From Lachancea mirantina (Eukaryota > Ascomycota > Saccharomycetes > Saccharomycetales > Saccharomycetaceae): DNA of 64,000 nt. The stretch is from positions 1,350,339-1,414,338 of the forward strand of contig LT598465.1 of assembly GCA_900074745.1 (NCBI GenBank), read 5' to 3'. Position numbers and translations under genes: made by a program. The notes beneath the pieces were generated by a model. The model made no database searches. It was not told where the DNA came from and saw only the letters and a program-made list of their open reading frames with translations. This document shows positions 1-9,916 of the stretch, in pieces. The first letter of the stretch is position 1, and every line of letters begins with the position of its first letter.

Positions 1-580
1 CGTCGTCGTTTGCGTCGCGCTCAAGCCCTATCCGGCCGCTCGTTATGTCCAGGTCCTTCTCGTCCTCCTCTGCAGACGCGTCCACGGACGCGTCTGAAAA
101 GTACGCCGTTTCTGTTTCTCCCTTGCGGAAATCGGACTCCAGGTCCTTCAGCCGAGTTTCGAGGTTGTCTTCAAACTCTGAGTCCGAGTATTCATACGCT
201 TCATCAAGCAGACGCGCGCGGTCCGAAGTGCTCGTGGCGCCACTGCCACATTCTGCCGCCTCAGTGGCGGAGGCAGCTGCACTCGCGCCCGCGTCGTCCT
301 CCCGCGAATACGTGCTCGAAGTCCCGCTCACGCGGCTCATGTGGCTCATTCTGTACTGTTTCGACGGCGATCCAGCGGCTCCTGCTGCTGGGTTGAACAC
401 GACGCTGCTATTCACGCTGTGCTCCTCGTCGTCACGCCGTCTCTGCGGAAACGTCTTCACCACGTCCGCGTAATCTTCAACCAGCGTTGGATCGCACAGC
501 AGGTCTCCGTGCTTCAGGCTCGATTGGTCGATGTTTCCACCCACGTACTTGTCATACGCCTTGTCCAGAATCTCATGCAT
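1..580 (-). CDS. BUD14: BUD14-like protein, N-terminal part (runs off window)
   Basis: A minus-strand frame stays open from an ATG at 580 to the window edge (about 193 codons, no stop). An in-frame TGA lies shortly upstream, and this is the first ATG after it. The protein begins MHEILDKAYDKYVGG and is rich in Ser, Ala and acidic residues, with no recognisable domain in the visible part. The identity rests mainly on synteny: ADE1, KIN3, CDC15, YAT1 and SWH1 follow in the order and orientation of S. cerevisiae YAR015-YAR042, where the preceding divergent gene is BUD14 (YAR014C). Bud14 is a Glc7 phosphatase regulator acting in bud-site selection and formin control, and its SH3 domain would lie outside this window. 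The plus-strand frames over this stretch are antisense shadows. Confidence 0.6.
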   Translation of the reverse strand, partial: MHEILDKAYDKYVGGNIDQSSLKHGDLLCDPTLVEDYADVVKTFPQRRRDDEEHSVNSSVVFNPAAGAAGSPSKQYRMSHMSRVSGTSSTYSREDDAGASAAASATEAAECGSGATSTSDRARLLDEAYEYSDSEFEDNLETRLKDLESDFRKGETETAYFSDASVDASAEEDEKDLDITSGRIGLERDANDD

Positions 581-720
581 GGATCCACCTCGAGTCGAGT
601 CCTCAGCCGTATTCCTGGCAAATCACTAGATGGGATGCGCTCTTCAACGTCTCAGTGGAGGAATTTTTCCCCTTCGTAATCAATGATCCACTTCTTGTTT
701 TAGATTCTTCGACGCGACAG

Positions 721-726
721 ACGCGT
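721..726. promoter_or_regulatory. MCB-like ACGCGT site upstream of BUD14
   Basis: ACGCGT, the core bound by MBF (Mbp1-Swi6) at G1/S genes, lies about 140 bp upstream of the BUD14 ATG. A TATATAAAGG on the minus strand lies at 799-808. The function is inferred from the motif only. Confidence 0.35.
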
Positions 727-1578
727 CTACGCATCTGTCGCTTAAGCGAGCAGTTCTGATTCGTTGGCTGTGCTTGGCGATACAAGACATCTACAAGCCT
801 TTATATACGTGCTTCTGTCCTGGCGTCAAAGACTGAGGTCGAAAAAGCGGTGCAGAATGGGCACCGTCGAGGGAGCGTCAATTAGCGTAGAGCTTAGCAG
901 GCTTTCCTAAGCAAAAAGTCAGATCTTTACACATATCTGCCTATCTTCACAACTCACCAGTGTGGCCTGTGTATTGCCTACATGCTTAATATTGTCAACG
1001 TGTCACTATGTCGACTCATTTCCTCTTCTATCTCCAATTACTCACATGGGTAACCCAGGGAACGAGTTTCGCTGAGAACGGGTTTTTGACCAACGATATA
1101 AGGACGGGTAACTCAGTTCTGTCCAATTTCGTGTAACATGATATTGAGGGTTCTGTTACATATCTTTGTACGGCAGGGTGCATTATACGATCATAAATGT
1201 GACAGTAATCATTGTGTACGATTCAACTGCGTCGTAAATGATATCGAGAAGAAAGACGCACTATATACGGGAGAGTATCTAATGAGTTTCGGCGTCGATG
1301 GTGATGTATGGCTAAGCTCACTGTGTACGGTCTTACGTGGACATCACACTCGTACAAATTGATCATTCACAGATCAAGATTTGTATGAGCGAGACATGTA
1401 CATACATCCAACTAAGAACAAACAGAGAACGGATCACAGGAAAAGCGGACTAACGGCAATCAATAGGCCGTTAAAACAGTGTAGTATAGTTGTAGAGTTG
1501 TAGATCTTTTTTTGTTGCGATTGCACAGCGAAAAGCTTGTGGTACGGCGCTCCTCTCTTTTTCTCGAGATAGACACTC

Positions 1579-1584
1579 TGACTC
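1579..1584 (+). promoter_or_regulatory. TGACTC (Bas1/Gcn4-type) element of ADE1
   Basis: TGACTC lies about 180 bp upstream of the ADE1 ATG. In S. cerevisiae this hexamer is the core of the Bas1/Bas2 and Gcn4 sites that activate ADE genes under adenine or amino-acid limitation. One copy is seen; conservation was not tested. Confidence 0.5.
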
Positions 1585-1762
1585 TGGCTTTCATTAAATA
1601 GCGAATCAGTAATATAGGCTTGCAGCAGCCATTGAGAAAAATTAGGCCAAATCGGCCCAGTGCGAGATATAAAGAGAAATAATCACAGCGCACGCGTACG
1701 AAAAAACCAGTGGCTCTTCCGAAATCCAACAGAGTCGTTCATCAATTGATCAATTCTTAGCA

Positions 1763-2677
1763 ATGAGCATTCGCGAGACCAATCTCGACGGAATCCTTCC
1801 TCTCGTAGCCAGAGGTAAGGTCAGAGACATCTACAAAGTGGACGAAGAGACGCTACTTTTCGTGGCCACGGACCGGATTTCCGCCTACGATGTGATCATG
1901 GAAAACACGGTACCCGACAAAGGTGTCCTGCTAACGAAACTGTCAGAATTCTGGTTTTGGTACTTGAAAAACGACGTGCGCATCCATCTGGTGGACATCC
2001 CAGCCGGCAAGACAATTTTCGATTGCTTGCCTGCCGAGCTCTCCCAGCCCAAGTACAAGAGCCAACTGGATGGTCGGTCGCTTCTCGTGCACAAGTTCAA
2101 GCTCATTCCGCTCGAGGTTATCGTTCGGGGCTACATAACGGGCTCTGCCTGGAAGGAGTACCAAAAGCAGGGCACAGTGCATGGACTACCCCAGCCTCAG
2201 GGCCTGCAGGAGTCCCAAGAGTTTCCAACGCCCATTTTCACGCCGTCTACGAAGGCAGAGCAAGGAGAACACGACGAAAACATTTCTCCTGCTCAGGCTG
2301 CTGCGTTAGTGGGACCTGAACTCTGCGACAGAATTGAAAAATTAGCCATCCAACTCTACTCTAAGTGCAAAGAATACGCCAAATCCAAGGGAATCATAAT
2401 CGCAGACACCAAATTTGAGTTTGGGATCGACAAGTCAACCAACGAGATCATTTTGGTCGACGAAGTGTTGACGCCAGACTCATCTCGTTTCTGGAGCGGG
2501 AAAAATTATGTCGTCGGAAAACCTCAGGACTCTTACGACAAGCAGTTTTTGAGAAATTGGCTGACCGAGAACAAGGTCGCTGGCGTCGACGGTGTCAAAA
2601 TGCCCGAAGATATTGTTCTGAAAACAAGAGCTAAATATCTTGAGGCTTACGAGGTTTTGACGGGCGATAAGTTTTAA
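1763..2677 (+). CDS. ADE1: SAICAR synthetase (phosphoribosylaminoimidazole-succinocarboxamide synthase)
   Basis: This 304-residue protein is nearly the length of S. cerevisiae Ade1 (306) and follows it end to end (LDGILPLVARGKVRDIY near the N-terminus; VDEVLTPDSSRFW about residue 233). It catalyses ATP-dependent ligation of aspartate to CAIR, giving SAICAR, in cytosolic de novo purine synthesis. The N-terminal glycine/Lys ATP-binding segment (ARGKVRDIY) and the internal EQGEHDENI segment typical of yeast enzymes are present. The ATG at 1763 aligns with the S. cerevisiae start (MSI). It lies 82 bp from convergent KIN3, as in the YAR015W-YAR018C order. The TGACTC site upstream suggests the usual adenine control. 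No anomaly is seen. Confidence 0.97.
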   Translation: MSIRETNLDGILPLVARGKVRDIYKVDEETLLFVATDRISAYDVIMENTVPDKGVLLTKLSEFWFWYLKNDVRIHLVDIPAGKTIFDCLPAELSQPKYKSQLDGRSLLVHKFKLIPLEVIVRGYITGSAWKEYQKQGTVHGLPQPQGLQESQEFPTPIFTPSTKAEQGEHDENISPAQAAALVGPELCDRIEKLAIQLYSKCKEYAKSKGIIIADTKFEFGIDKSTNEIILVDEVLTPDSSRFWSGKNYVVGKPQDSYDKQFLRNWLTENKVAGVDGVKMPEDIVLKTRAKYLEAYEVLTGDKF

Positions 2678-2759
2678 CATAGCATACTCGTCCTCTTTCA
2701 CAGATGATCTTTTTTGGTGTTCTTTTATTAACTATCGTATATGCAAACAAAGACGGCCG

Positions 2760-3983
2760 TTATCTGCCTCTCATTCTCCAAAGCTGTTCGGGTCTATGCA
2801 AATGTTTTCGGCCCGTTATTATGTCCGTTGGGCTGTTTACCCTCTTGCCGTTCAACACTGCTCTGACGCGTTCCTCGACGGCAGTTTCAAACTCTTTTCG
2901 ATACTGTGCTCTTATGCTTGCCATTTCATTTTCGTATTCTCCGGCTTGCTGCTCCAAAATATTACCTATGTTCATGAGCTCTTTCTCGTAATTTAAAAGA
3001 TTCTCTTCGAATCGTTGTAATTGAAGTGACTTTCTGGCCACCCTGAGCTGGAAATTTTGCAGAAGTTCAAATGTCGACGACCTCCTCTGGATATCGCTTT
3101 CAATGCACGATGTTAGAATATTCTGCAACTCATCAGAGTAATACTGAGGAATGCGTTCAAAGTTAGCAGCTTTTATGCGTCTCTGCAATTCTGAGTAAGT
3201 TTTGGCCTGAAACGGGGGATGCAGCGAGCACATTTCGTACACAACACATCCCAGAGACCATATATCACTCAGCGGGGAGTATGGCTGATCCATCAGTACT
3301 TCTGGAGACATGTAATATGGGGTACCCACATAGGTCGTTGCAAACTCTATACTGGACTCCAGCGATTTCGCTAGACCGAAATCGCCTAACTTCACCAAAG
3401 CTTTGCTGTAGTCCAGCTTAGAATTCTTATCCGCAGAGGACGTTAGATTTTCCCCACTGAGAAAAATATTCCCCGGCTTGAGGTCCCGATGTATAACCAA
3501 GTTGGCTCCTTTGACTGGAAGCTTCATTTTATCATAAATCGTTTCAAGAGGTTGTGGATCGCTTCCATAATGACATCTATACAGCGCGGTCAAAATCTGT
3601 GTCATTATATCCCACACCAGTTTTTCCGGAATATATTTCCTTTCCTTTTTGTAATGATTTATCATTTGAGACAGGTCCCCATTGCTACAGTACTCCATGT
3701 ACAAGTAGAGCACATCCTTGTCGTAGTCCCAATTGTAAAATTCGACGATATTTTCATGCTTGAGCTGGCCCAAGATGGCACATTCGGCAATTAGTTGTTG
3801 TCTTTCCTTTGAGTTCATATGCCCAAACTTGATTTCTTTGCGGACCATGGTTCGACTACTTGGTGTGTGAATCACCTTGCGAACACATCCGAAAGATCCT
3901 CTGCCAATTTCTTCCAGAATCTGGTACTCTTGATTTCGGAGCGCCCCGGCATTGTCAGGGTCCTGCAACTTTCTGGAGTACAT
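2760..3983 (-). CDS. KIN3: NIMA-related serine/threonine kinase
   Basis: This is a 407-residue kinase from the ATG at 3983. The frame extends two codons further to a TTG, and an in-frame TGA lies just beyond, so 3983 is the only ATG start. The kinase domain covers about residues 18-310: glycine loop [10 protein letters not shown], catalytic [21 protein letters not shown], and the P+1 region [12 protein letters not shown] coiled-coil-like tail follows ([20 protein letters not shown]). S. cerevisiae Kin3 (435 aa), a nonessential NIMA/NEK kinase linked to mitosis and DNA-damage arrest, has the same layout and also sits between ADE1 and CDC15. The N-terminal 15 residues diverge from it; an unseen 5' exon is possible but I found no splice signals. 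Confidence 0.93.
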   Translation of the reverse strand: MYSRKLQDPDNAGALRNQEYQILEEIGRGSFGCVRKVIHTPSSRTMVRKEIKFGHMNSKERQQLIAECAILGQLKHENIVEFYNWDYDKDVLYLYMEYCSNGDLSQMINHYKKERKYIPEKLVWDIMTQILTALYRCHYGSDPQPLETIYDKMKLPVKGANLVIHRDLKPGNIFLSGENLTSSADKNSKLDYSKALVKLGDFGLAKSLESSIEFATTYVGTPYYMSPEVLMDQPYSPLSDIWSLGCVVYEMCSLHPPFQAKTYSELQRRIKAANFERIPQYYSDELQNILTSCIESDIQRRSSTFELLQNFQLRVARKSLQLQRFEENLLNYEKELMNIGNILEQQAGEYENEMASIRAQYRKEFETAVEERVRAVLNGKRVNSPTDIITGRKHLHRPEQLWRMRGR

Positions 3984-4173
3984 CAGCAAAAACAGGTTTC
4001 AAGATCCATTTCAGCCACTTCAGCTTCAAACCGTATTATGGCCATTGTCAAATTGCTAGTTTAAAAGAACTGCTCTGGTAAAAGGTTTAAATGCTAAACT
4101 TTTCGATGTTTAACTTTTACCTCTTTGGTACTTGACGAACCGTGAAATTCACGTCTACTCGTTATCGGTGACT

Positions 4174-6816
4174 TTATATCGGATTAAATCTGGGAATGGT
4201 GAATTCGTCCTTATCAGGAGGGCGGCTAGTTCCGATGTTAACCGCCTTTAAAGCCTTGATGTCTTCGCAAAGCTGTTTGATTAGTACGGAATCGGCTCCC
4301 ACTTTATGAACGTCGCCTTCAACAGGTGTCCAATTCTCTTGGAGAAACGCAGCAACTTGAGAAATCACGTCTATATTTGGTTCTGAATGGGGCTGGTTCA
4401 AAGCCCCTCTGATAATCTCTTCAGTGGACAGGGTACTTTGATTTTTGTTGGAAATCGAGCTTGTATACCGCGTCAAAATTACCTTGAGAAATTTGAGAAG
4501 ATCAATTTGTATTATTAAACTGCTTCCGTAAACTTCAAATAGTGACCTTATCTTATCCATAAAGGCTGCGTTAGAGACTATCTCCAAGGCCAAACTCTTG
4601 CATGGCGGCAAAGAGCAAAGTTTCGTGATTTTGGTGATATAATTCCCAAACTTGGCCTCTTCGGAATAGAAAGATTTCAAGAAAATGGCTCTCGGTATTG
4701 GTATCTCTTTTGAGCGTGGAGGTCTGATAATCATGGAAGTATCATTCTCGATAACAGGAAACCTTGCTCTCATGGCAAACTGTAGGCAATGTAATAGTAT
4801 ATCGGTTCCGCCCGTGGCGAACTCTGCTGTCCCAGAAAACTGAAGTCCTATCTGCACCGTATCTGCCAAACTTACTTCATCAAGCTCTTGAGAAAGTTCT
4901 ACGCAAAGATCAACAGCGGTGAGTAAAATTGACTTGATGTATTTTCTGTTGTGGTAATCGGTATGAAACCCCGACAGAACCTGTTTAATCAATTTCAAAA
5001 AAGAGCGATGAGAGGCAACCTCGCTGATAGCTTGGGTGTTTAAATGCGCAACGTTGAAGCAGAGCTCAATGAAATTTTTTATCAAATGCAAATCGTCATC
5101 TTCACCTGGAATAAAGTTAAAAAGCCATTCCAAGAAGCCCTCAGAAATTGGAGATCGAGCTGAGAAAGGTGGAAGAATTAAAGAGGATGCACTGCGCGGT
5201 CTAGACGACTTGAAACTCATCAGCGGAGGCCTTGATTCGAAGGAGCCGGCTGAATCTATGCGGTCTTCTTCTCTTCTAAGCAAAATGTTGTTAAAGCTCT
5301 TGAAAATGATATATTTCAGCCTGGAGTTATCCAACGGAAGCTTCATCAGTTCTTCGATTAGTTTCTTGTCGATTGGATATTCTGGAGAGCTAGATAACCT
5401 CAAAAGGAGATCTTCGGCAATGCGATCCCGGGACCTTAATCCCCTCACTATGGCGGTCATCAAATTTGGAAGACCTGCACACCATTGACACCAATAATTA
5501 TGTCTAATCAGCTCTGAGTAAGATGAAGCAATGTGAAGAATCAGGCGAGGATCGGTAAGTAGTTTGCAAATCGACAAGACGTTGCATTTGATGAGTTCTT
5601 TGGCATCGTCTAAAAATATGTCGGCAAGGATGGGCTCTGTGACCGCAGAGTGCGTAGTGAGATGTGGTAACCCACCTAACGCGATGAACAAATCCTTCCC
5701 CTCTGCTTTGTTGTAATCCATGTCATATCGAAGAAGTTCTCGCACATTTTTTGTTTGGCCACGACTGCATAGCTCGACGAGACACATGATGACGCTGTGA
5801 AGATCGCATTCAGCGAACACCAGATGCGGTACACAGTCGGACTGGGCCCTGCTTAGCAGCTCCAAATGATACGATGCATCGCAGACGTCAGGCTTTTTTG
5901 TCGGGGAGACCTCAACCTCAATAAAATCTCTATCCCAATTATCAGCGATTTTGTCATCTTCTCTAAAGCGGTCTAATGCAGCATGCCGCGACTCTGTAAG
6001 CCACTCATGATCTAGCAGCTCGCGTGCCGGCGGCCTCTTGAAAAGATTTTTGTTAAAACATGTTCGCAGAAATGCCTGACACTGCTGCGAAAACGATTGG
6101 GGCGGTATGTAAGTGTCGTGTACGATCGCGTAGCAGGCCGCTTCGTTAATCAGATTGTGGAAGGGCGGATTACCGGTGAGAAGCTCTACCAAAGTCGCTC
6201 CAAGCGACCAGATGTCGCTCACGGTCGACGCTCCGTTGCCTGCCATGACCTCGGGAGCCATCCAATTCGGAGATCCAGCGTACGTCATGGGCAGATAATT
6301 GACTCGCGTGGAAACCCCAAAATCCGCTAATTTGACAACATATTCAGAATCGAGTAAAAGATTCGCAGCTTTTATGTCTCGGTGTATCACACCTTGGTCG
6401 TGCAGATATTTCAGTCCCTCCAGCGTCTGTCGAATATAGGGTTTCGCCTGCGACTCGTCCAGTGGCGTGCGCTTGACGAGGTCACGCAGCGACCCGTGCG
6501 CACAATACTCTAGCAAAATGAATAGCTGATGCGATTTCTGGATAAAACCATGATACTTAACGATGTTTTTGTGGCGCAAATTCTTGAGAAGATCAATCTC
6601 CAGCATGTGTTCATTCAATTCTTCGTCCTGATCGTACTCTATAACTTTGATTGCCACTTCCTTGCTGGTATGCCTGTTGATCGCTCGATACACAATACCG
6701 TAAGCACCCTTCCCTACAACCTGCTTCAATGCATAATGGGTAGCACCTTTGGAAGCAGTTTTATCCCCAGCTCCTGGTGGTCGCTGCGCCGGAGTTAAAT
6801 TAACGCGCGTAGCCAT
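4174..6816 (-). CDS. CDC15: Mitotic exit network kinase Cdc15
   Basis: This 880-residue protein is shorter than S. cerevisiae Cdc15 (974). The kinase domain occupies about residues 28-280: GKGAYGIVYRAINRHTSKEV, VIHRDIKAANLLLD, DFGVSTR, and GSPNWMAPEV. The rest is a long helical region with no named domain, used in the family for dimerisation and spindle-pole binding through Nud1. Cdc15 acts downstream of the Tem1 GTPase and activates Dbf2-Mob1, leading to Cdc14 release at mitotic exit. The ATG at 6816 is followed at once by a basic, proline-rich linker, and the gene lies in the KIN3-CDC15-YAT1 order. The shortening appears to be at the C-terminal tail, where S. cerevisiae has extra sequence. 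Confidence 0.95.
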   Translation of the reverse strand: MATRVNLTPAQRPPGAGDKTASKGATHYALKQVVGKGAYGIVYRAINRHTSKEVAIKVIEYDQDEELNEHMLEIDLLKNLRHKNIVKYHGFIQKSHQLFILLEYCAHGSLRDLVKRTPLDESQAKPYIRQTLEGLKYLHDQGVIHRDIKAANLLLDSEYVVKLADFGVSTRVNYLPMTYAGSPNWMAPEVMAGNGASTVSDIWSLGATLVELLTGNPPFHNLINEAACYAIVHDTYIPPQSFSQQCQAFLRTCFNKNLFKRPPARELLDHEWLTESRHAALDRFREDDKIADNWDRDFIEVEVSPTKKPDVCDASYHLELLSRAQSDCVPHLVFAECDLHSVIMCLVELCSRGQTKNVRELLRYDMDYNKAEGKDLFIALGGLPHLTTHSAVTEPILADIFLDDAKELIKCNVLSICKLLTDPRLILHIASSYSELIRHNYWCQWCAGLPNLMTAIVRGLRSRDRIAEDLLLRLSSSPEYPIDKKLIEELMKLPLDNSRLKYIIFKSFNNILLRREEDRIDSAGSFESRPPLMSFKSSRPRSASSLILPPFSARSPISEGFLEWLFNFIPGEDDDLHLIKNFIELCFNVAHLNTQAISEVASHRSFLKLIKQVLSGFHTDYHNRKYIKSILLTAVDLCVELSQELDEVSLADTVQIGLQFSGTAEFATGGTDILLHCLQFAMRARFPVIENDTSMIIRPPRSKEIPIPRAIFLKSFYSEEAKFGNYITKITKLCSLPPCKSLALEIVSNAAFMDKIRSLFEVYGSSLIIQIDLLKFLKVILTRYTSSISNKNQSTLSTEEIIRGALNQPHSEPNIDVISQVAAFLQENWTPVEGDVHKVGADSVLIKQLCEDIKALKAVNIGTSRPPDKDEFTIPRFNPI

Positions 6817-7472
6817 TTCAACAGTTCACAAAGCTCTGTGAACTCGTCACCTCCAGTTTTTTTCTATCTCTGTGGTGTTTCGCTGGTGTCTTTCTCAATA
6901 AACTTACTACAGGAATCACTTAATATACTACAAGTGAAAAACAATAGCCTGTACCAACAGCTAACAAAGTCTTCCTAGACAACAACGGGCTTCTGGGTGC
7001 AAAAATAATTGAGCAACGAGTCGGTCGGGTAGTATCACCAACATCTTCGTGTTCGCAGGTTCAAAGTATACAAGGTCGGGGTTAGCGTTCGATCACTCAA
7101 AAAAACTGAATGTTCAAGATGTTAATTTCACTAGACTACTATGACATTCCCAGAAATGTTTAAGTTGGCATGAATTGACTTCCACAGAATGGATTGAACT
7201 GCGTCAAAATAATCGAGTTCCATTCCCGTGGAATGGCCCCTCGTGTTATCCCTTGGTCATGGCCCGTGGTGGCCCCGAATATGTTGTCGTGACCATTTAA
7301 GGTCACTCTCATATAGCAAGGAACGGGCCAAAAGGAAAAATAACAGTGATAACACTACAAAGTGACATTGGCCCTCAGGGGCTTGACATATAAGGACGAC
7401 GATCCCAATGATGTAAATTGAGTAGTCGGACGTCTGAGAGTGACGCCGAAGAGACATATCGCAGTACACATC
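6817..7472. other. Divergent CDC15-YAT1 promoter region
   Basis: About 650 bp separate the divergent CDC15 and YAT1 starts. I see no RNA gene or repeat. The minus frame at 7257-7469 has no family resemblance. Confidence 0.5.
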
Positions 7473-9581
7473 ATGCCGTCAGTCATGCCAGCTTTATCTA
7501 AATTGCTGCCACGATTGCCCATTCCTCCGCTGGAAGAGACGCTAGAGAGATATTTAGACCGCTTGGAACCGCTTCAAAGTGCTCAGAAGCACCAGGATAC
7601 CGTGCAAATTGTGCAATCGGAGCAGAACAAAGAGGTCTTGGCGAAATTGCATGAGAGCCTGGTGAATTATGACAAAGAACTGGCGCACACGTGGCCAAAA
7701 TCTTCCTACATACAACAGTTCTGGTACGACGCTTATTTGGAATTCGACGAGTCGGTCGTCCTGAATGTCAACCCGCATTTTCTACTTCAAGACGACCCGA
7801 CTCTACGAAATCTAGCTGCTAATTGGCTCGCTGAAGGGCAGGCAGTGGGGCCCTTTGGTCGGTATGCGATGATGATCACTCGAGCAGCAAAACTCGTGTA
7901 CTCGACGCTCAAGTTCGTGCGCGAGATTCGGCAAGGAACTTTGACGCCCGATTCGATTCGTGGCAGGCAGTTATCCATGGACCAATACGACCGTTTGTTC
8001 GGTTCTGCCCGTGTTCCGCCCTTGGCGCCCGGCGGATCATGCCAGCTTCAAACGGACCCCACGAGTCACCATATTGTAGTGATGTTTAGGTCACAATTCT
8101 ATTGGTTCGATGTGCTCGATCGCGACAACAATCCGATCTTCCAAACCTATGAGCAACTCGAGTGGAATTTGTTCTCAATAGTGAGCCATGGGGCAGAGCA
8201 GAACCCTGCCGAAAATTGTGCCGGCGGAATTTATCCCTGGGGTGTTTTTACGACAGAGAATCGTCGCGTTTGGTCTAATGTGCGTGATTATATCGCGCAA
8301 AGCTCGAATTCTACAAACAGACACAATCTCAGGATTATTGATAGTGCTCTTTTCGTCCTGTGTTTGGACGACGTTGCTATCGAAGACCCTGCGGAGCTTG
8401 TCAAATCAATGCTGTGCGGTACGTCAGAAATCAAATTGACTGAGACCGGTGGTCTCAACGGCCCCTGTGCTCCAAAATCGCATCATAAATCTGGGCCTCT
8501 TGGTGTGCAGCAAGGCACTTGTCTCAACAGGTGGTACGACAAATTGCAGCTTATCGTCACTTTGAATGGCAAGGCAGGATTCAATTTTGAGCACACCGGC
8601 ATTGACGGCCATACGGTGTTGCGGCTCACTACCGATTTATACACGGACTCGATCTTGAGCTTTGCTCAGGGAATCACTAAAGATGTGCCGAGCGTGTTTC
8701 ATGCGCCTGCAATTTCTCATAATTCGGCTGCAGCACATGCAGAGCCAAACCTCATCACAATACCTCGAAAGCTGGAGTGGTGCGTCGACTCCTTTTTGCT
8801 TTCCTCATTGCACTTTTCCGAAACTCGGGTGTCAGATCTGATATATCAATTTGAGTTCGCAGTTCTCGATTTCGATAATTACGGCGCCAGTCACATCAAA
8901 AGTGCGCTCACCTGCTCCCCAGATGCTTTTATTCAGATGGCAATCCAGGTGGCCTTCTATGCACTCTACGGTAAGTTTGAGATGACGTATGAGCCCGCAA
9001 TGACGAAATCTTTCCAAAACGGCAGGACTGAAGCGATACGCAGTGTGTCGCATCAGTCAAAGGCGTTTGTGCGGTCTATGTTCAGCACTACGACTTCCGA
9101 CAAGGAGCGTGTCAATTTGCTTCATGCTGCTTGTCGCGAGCACTCTCGCATCACTCGAGAATGCTCAGCGGGCTTCGGACAGGATCGTCACTTGTACGCC
9201 CTATATTGCACTTGGAAGGCCCAATTCAGCACAGAGATGGAAATGCCACCTATTTTCGCCGACCAAAGTTGGACGCAGTTGAACACCAACGTGATCAGTA
9301 CCTCTAATTGCGGCAATCCGTCTTTGAAAAGCTTTGGTTTCGGGCCCGTTTGTGCTAACGGGTTTGGAATCGGTTATATCATAAGAAATAATTCCATTTC
9401 CATTGTCGCATCGTCAAAGCACCGGCAGACTAAGAGGTTCGTGTCTCTAATTGAGTGTTTTTTGAAAGAAATCGACAAGATATGTTCTAACAGTCGAACT
9501 AATACCAGCAGTATGCATTCCGACGGTTTGGGTTCTCTTTTATCCGGCTACGACTATTTCGACGTCAGCACCCGTAGTTAA
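7473..9581 (+). CDS. YAT1: Outer-mitochondrial carnitine acetyltransferase
   Basis: This is a 702-residue carnitine acyltransferase from the ATG at 7473; the frame runs back to a GTG at 7440 but has no earlier ATG. It matches S. cerevisiae Yat1 (687 aa) throughout: RLPIPPLEETLERYLDRLEP at the N-terminus, then CLNRWYDKLQLIVTLNGKAG followed by the catalytic-His segment FEHTGIDGHTVL, then the STSNCGNP and GFGIGYII substrate-site motifs near the C-terminus, ending SGYDYFDVS. It transfers acetyl groups between CoA and carnitine for acetyl-unit shuttling on nonfermentable carbon. No mitochondrial presequence or peroxisomal AKL tail is present, which fits Yat1 rather than Cat2. A second start at 7485 (MPALSKLL) is possible. 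Confidence 0.93.
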   Translation: MPSVMPALSKLLPRLPIPPLEETLERYLDRLEPLQSAQKHQDTVQIVQSEQNKEVLAKLHESLVNYDKELAHTWPKSSYIQQFWYDAYLEFDESVVLNVNPHFLLQDDPTLRNLAANWLAEGQAVGPFGRYAMMITRAAKLVYSTLKFVREIRQGTLTPDSIRGRQLSMDQYDRLFGSARVPPLAPGGSCQLQTDPTSHHIVVMFRSQFYWFDVLDRDNNPIFQTYEQLEWNLFSIVSHGAEQNPAENCAGGIYPWGVFTTENRRVWSNVRDYIAQSSNSTNRHNLRIIDSALFVLCLDDVAIEDPAELVKSMLCGTSEIKLTETGGLNGPCAPKSHHKSGPLGVQQGTCLNRWYDKLQLIVTLNGKAGFNFEHTGIDGHTVLRLTTDLYTDSILSFAQGITKDVPSVFHAPAISHNSAAAHAEPNLITIPRKLEWCVDSFLLSSLHFSETRVSDLIYQFEFAVLDFDNYGASHIKSALTCSPDAFIQMAIQVAFYALYGKFEMTYEPAMTKSFQNGRTEAIRSVSHQSKAFVRSMFSTTTSDKERVNLLHAACREHSRITRECSAGFGQDRHLYALYCTWKAQFSTEMEMPPIFADQSWTQLNTNVISTSNCGNPSLKSFGFGPVCANGFGIGYIIRNNSISIVASSKHRQTKRFVSLIECFLKEIDKICSNSRTNTSSMHSDGLGSLLSGYDYFDVSTRS

Positions 9582-9916
9582 GCTATTTACATCAAAAAAT
9601 AGAAGATCTCATTATAAAAGTTATCCTTCTCGTTACTCTTTGCTTAAATGTGTGGGCAATATTTGATCAAAGGACTGGTTTCTCGTCTTTGGGAACCGCG
9701 CCACTTATGTACTAACGCAATATCACGTTGGGCTGATGGCCCACCGGTAACGATGGGGAGTTGTGTATACCTTTGCACGAATCACAAAAGATCAACATAC
9801 CCTAGAGCAAATGGGGGAAGCTTAGGGATTTTAACGAGGTATGAAAACCTATTGGGGAACAGTTTTTGAGAGCCAATATCTCGTTTGTTAGCTTGAGTTT
9901 GATCAGTTAAGGCTTC
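9582..9916. other. YAT1-SWH1 intergenic region
   Basis: This 335-bp gap lies between two genes on the same strand and serves as the SWH1 promoter. No motif, repeat or RNA gene is recognised. Confidence 0.5.

Larger units (their letters stand above)
581..1762. other. Divergent BUD14-ADE1 intergenic region
   Basis: This 1.2 kb region lies between the divergent BUD14 and ADE1 starts. It holds an MCB-like site and TATA for BUD14 and a TGACTC site near ADE1. A 74-codon plus-strand frame at 1138-1362 resembles nothing I know and is probably chance. No RNA gene is seen. Confidence 0.6.

Noticed and set aside
45-473. 142-codon plus frame over BUD14
   Set aside because: Ser/Ala-rich antisense shadow of the minus-strand BUD14-like coding region.
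1138-1362. 74-codon frame in the BUD14-ADE1 gap
   Set aside because: No family resemblance, and no promoter motif assigned to it.
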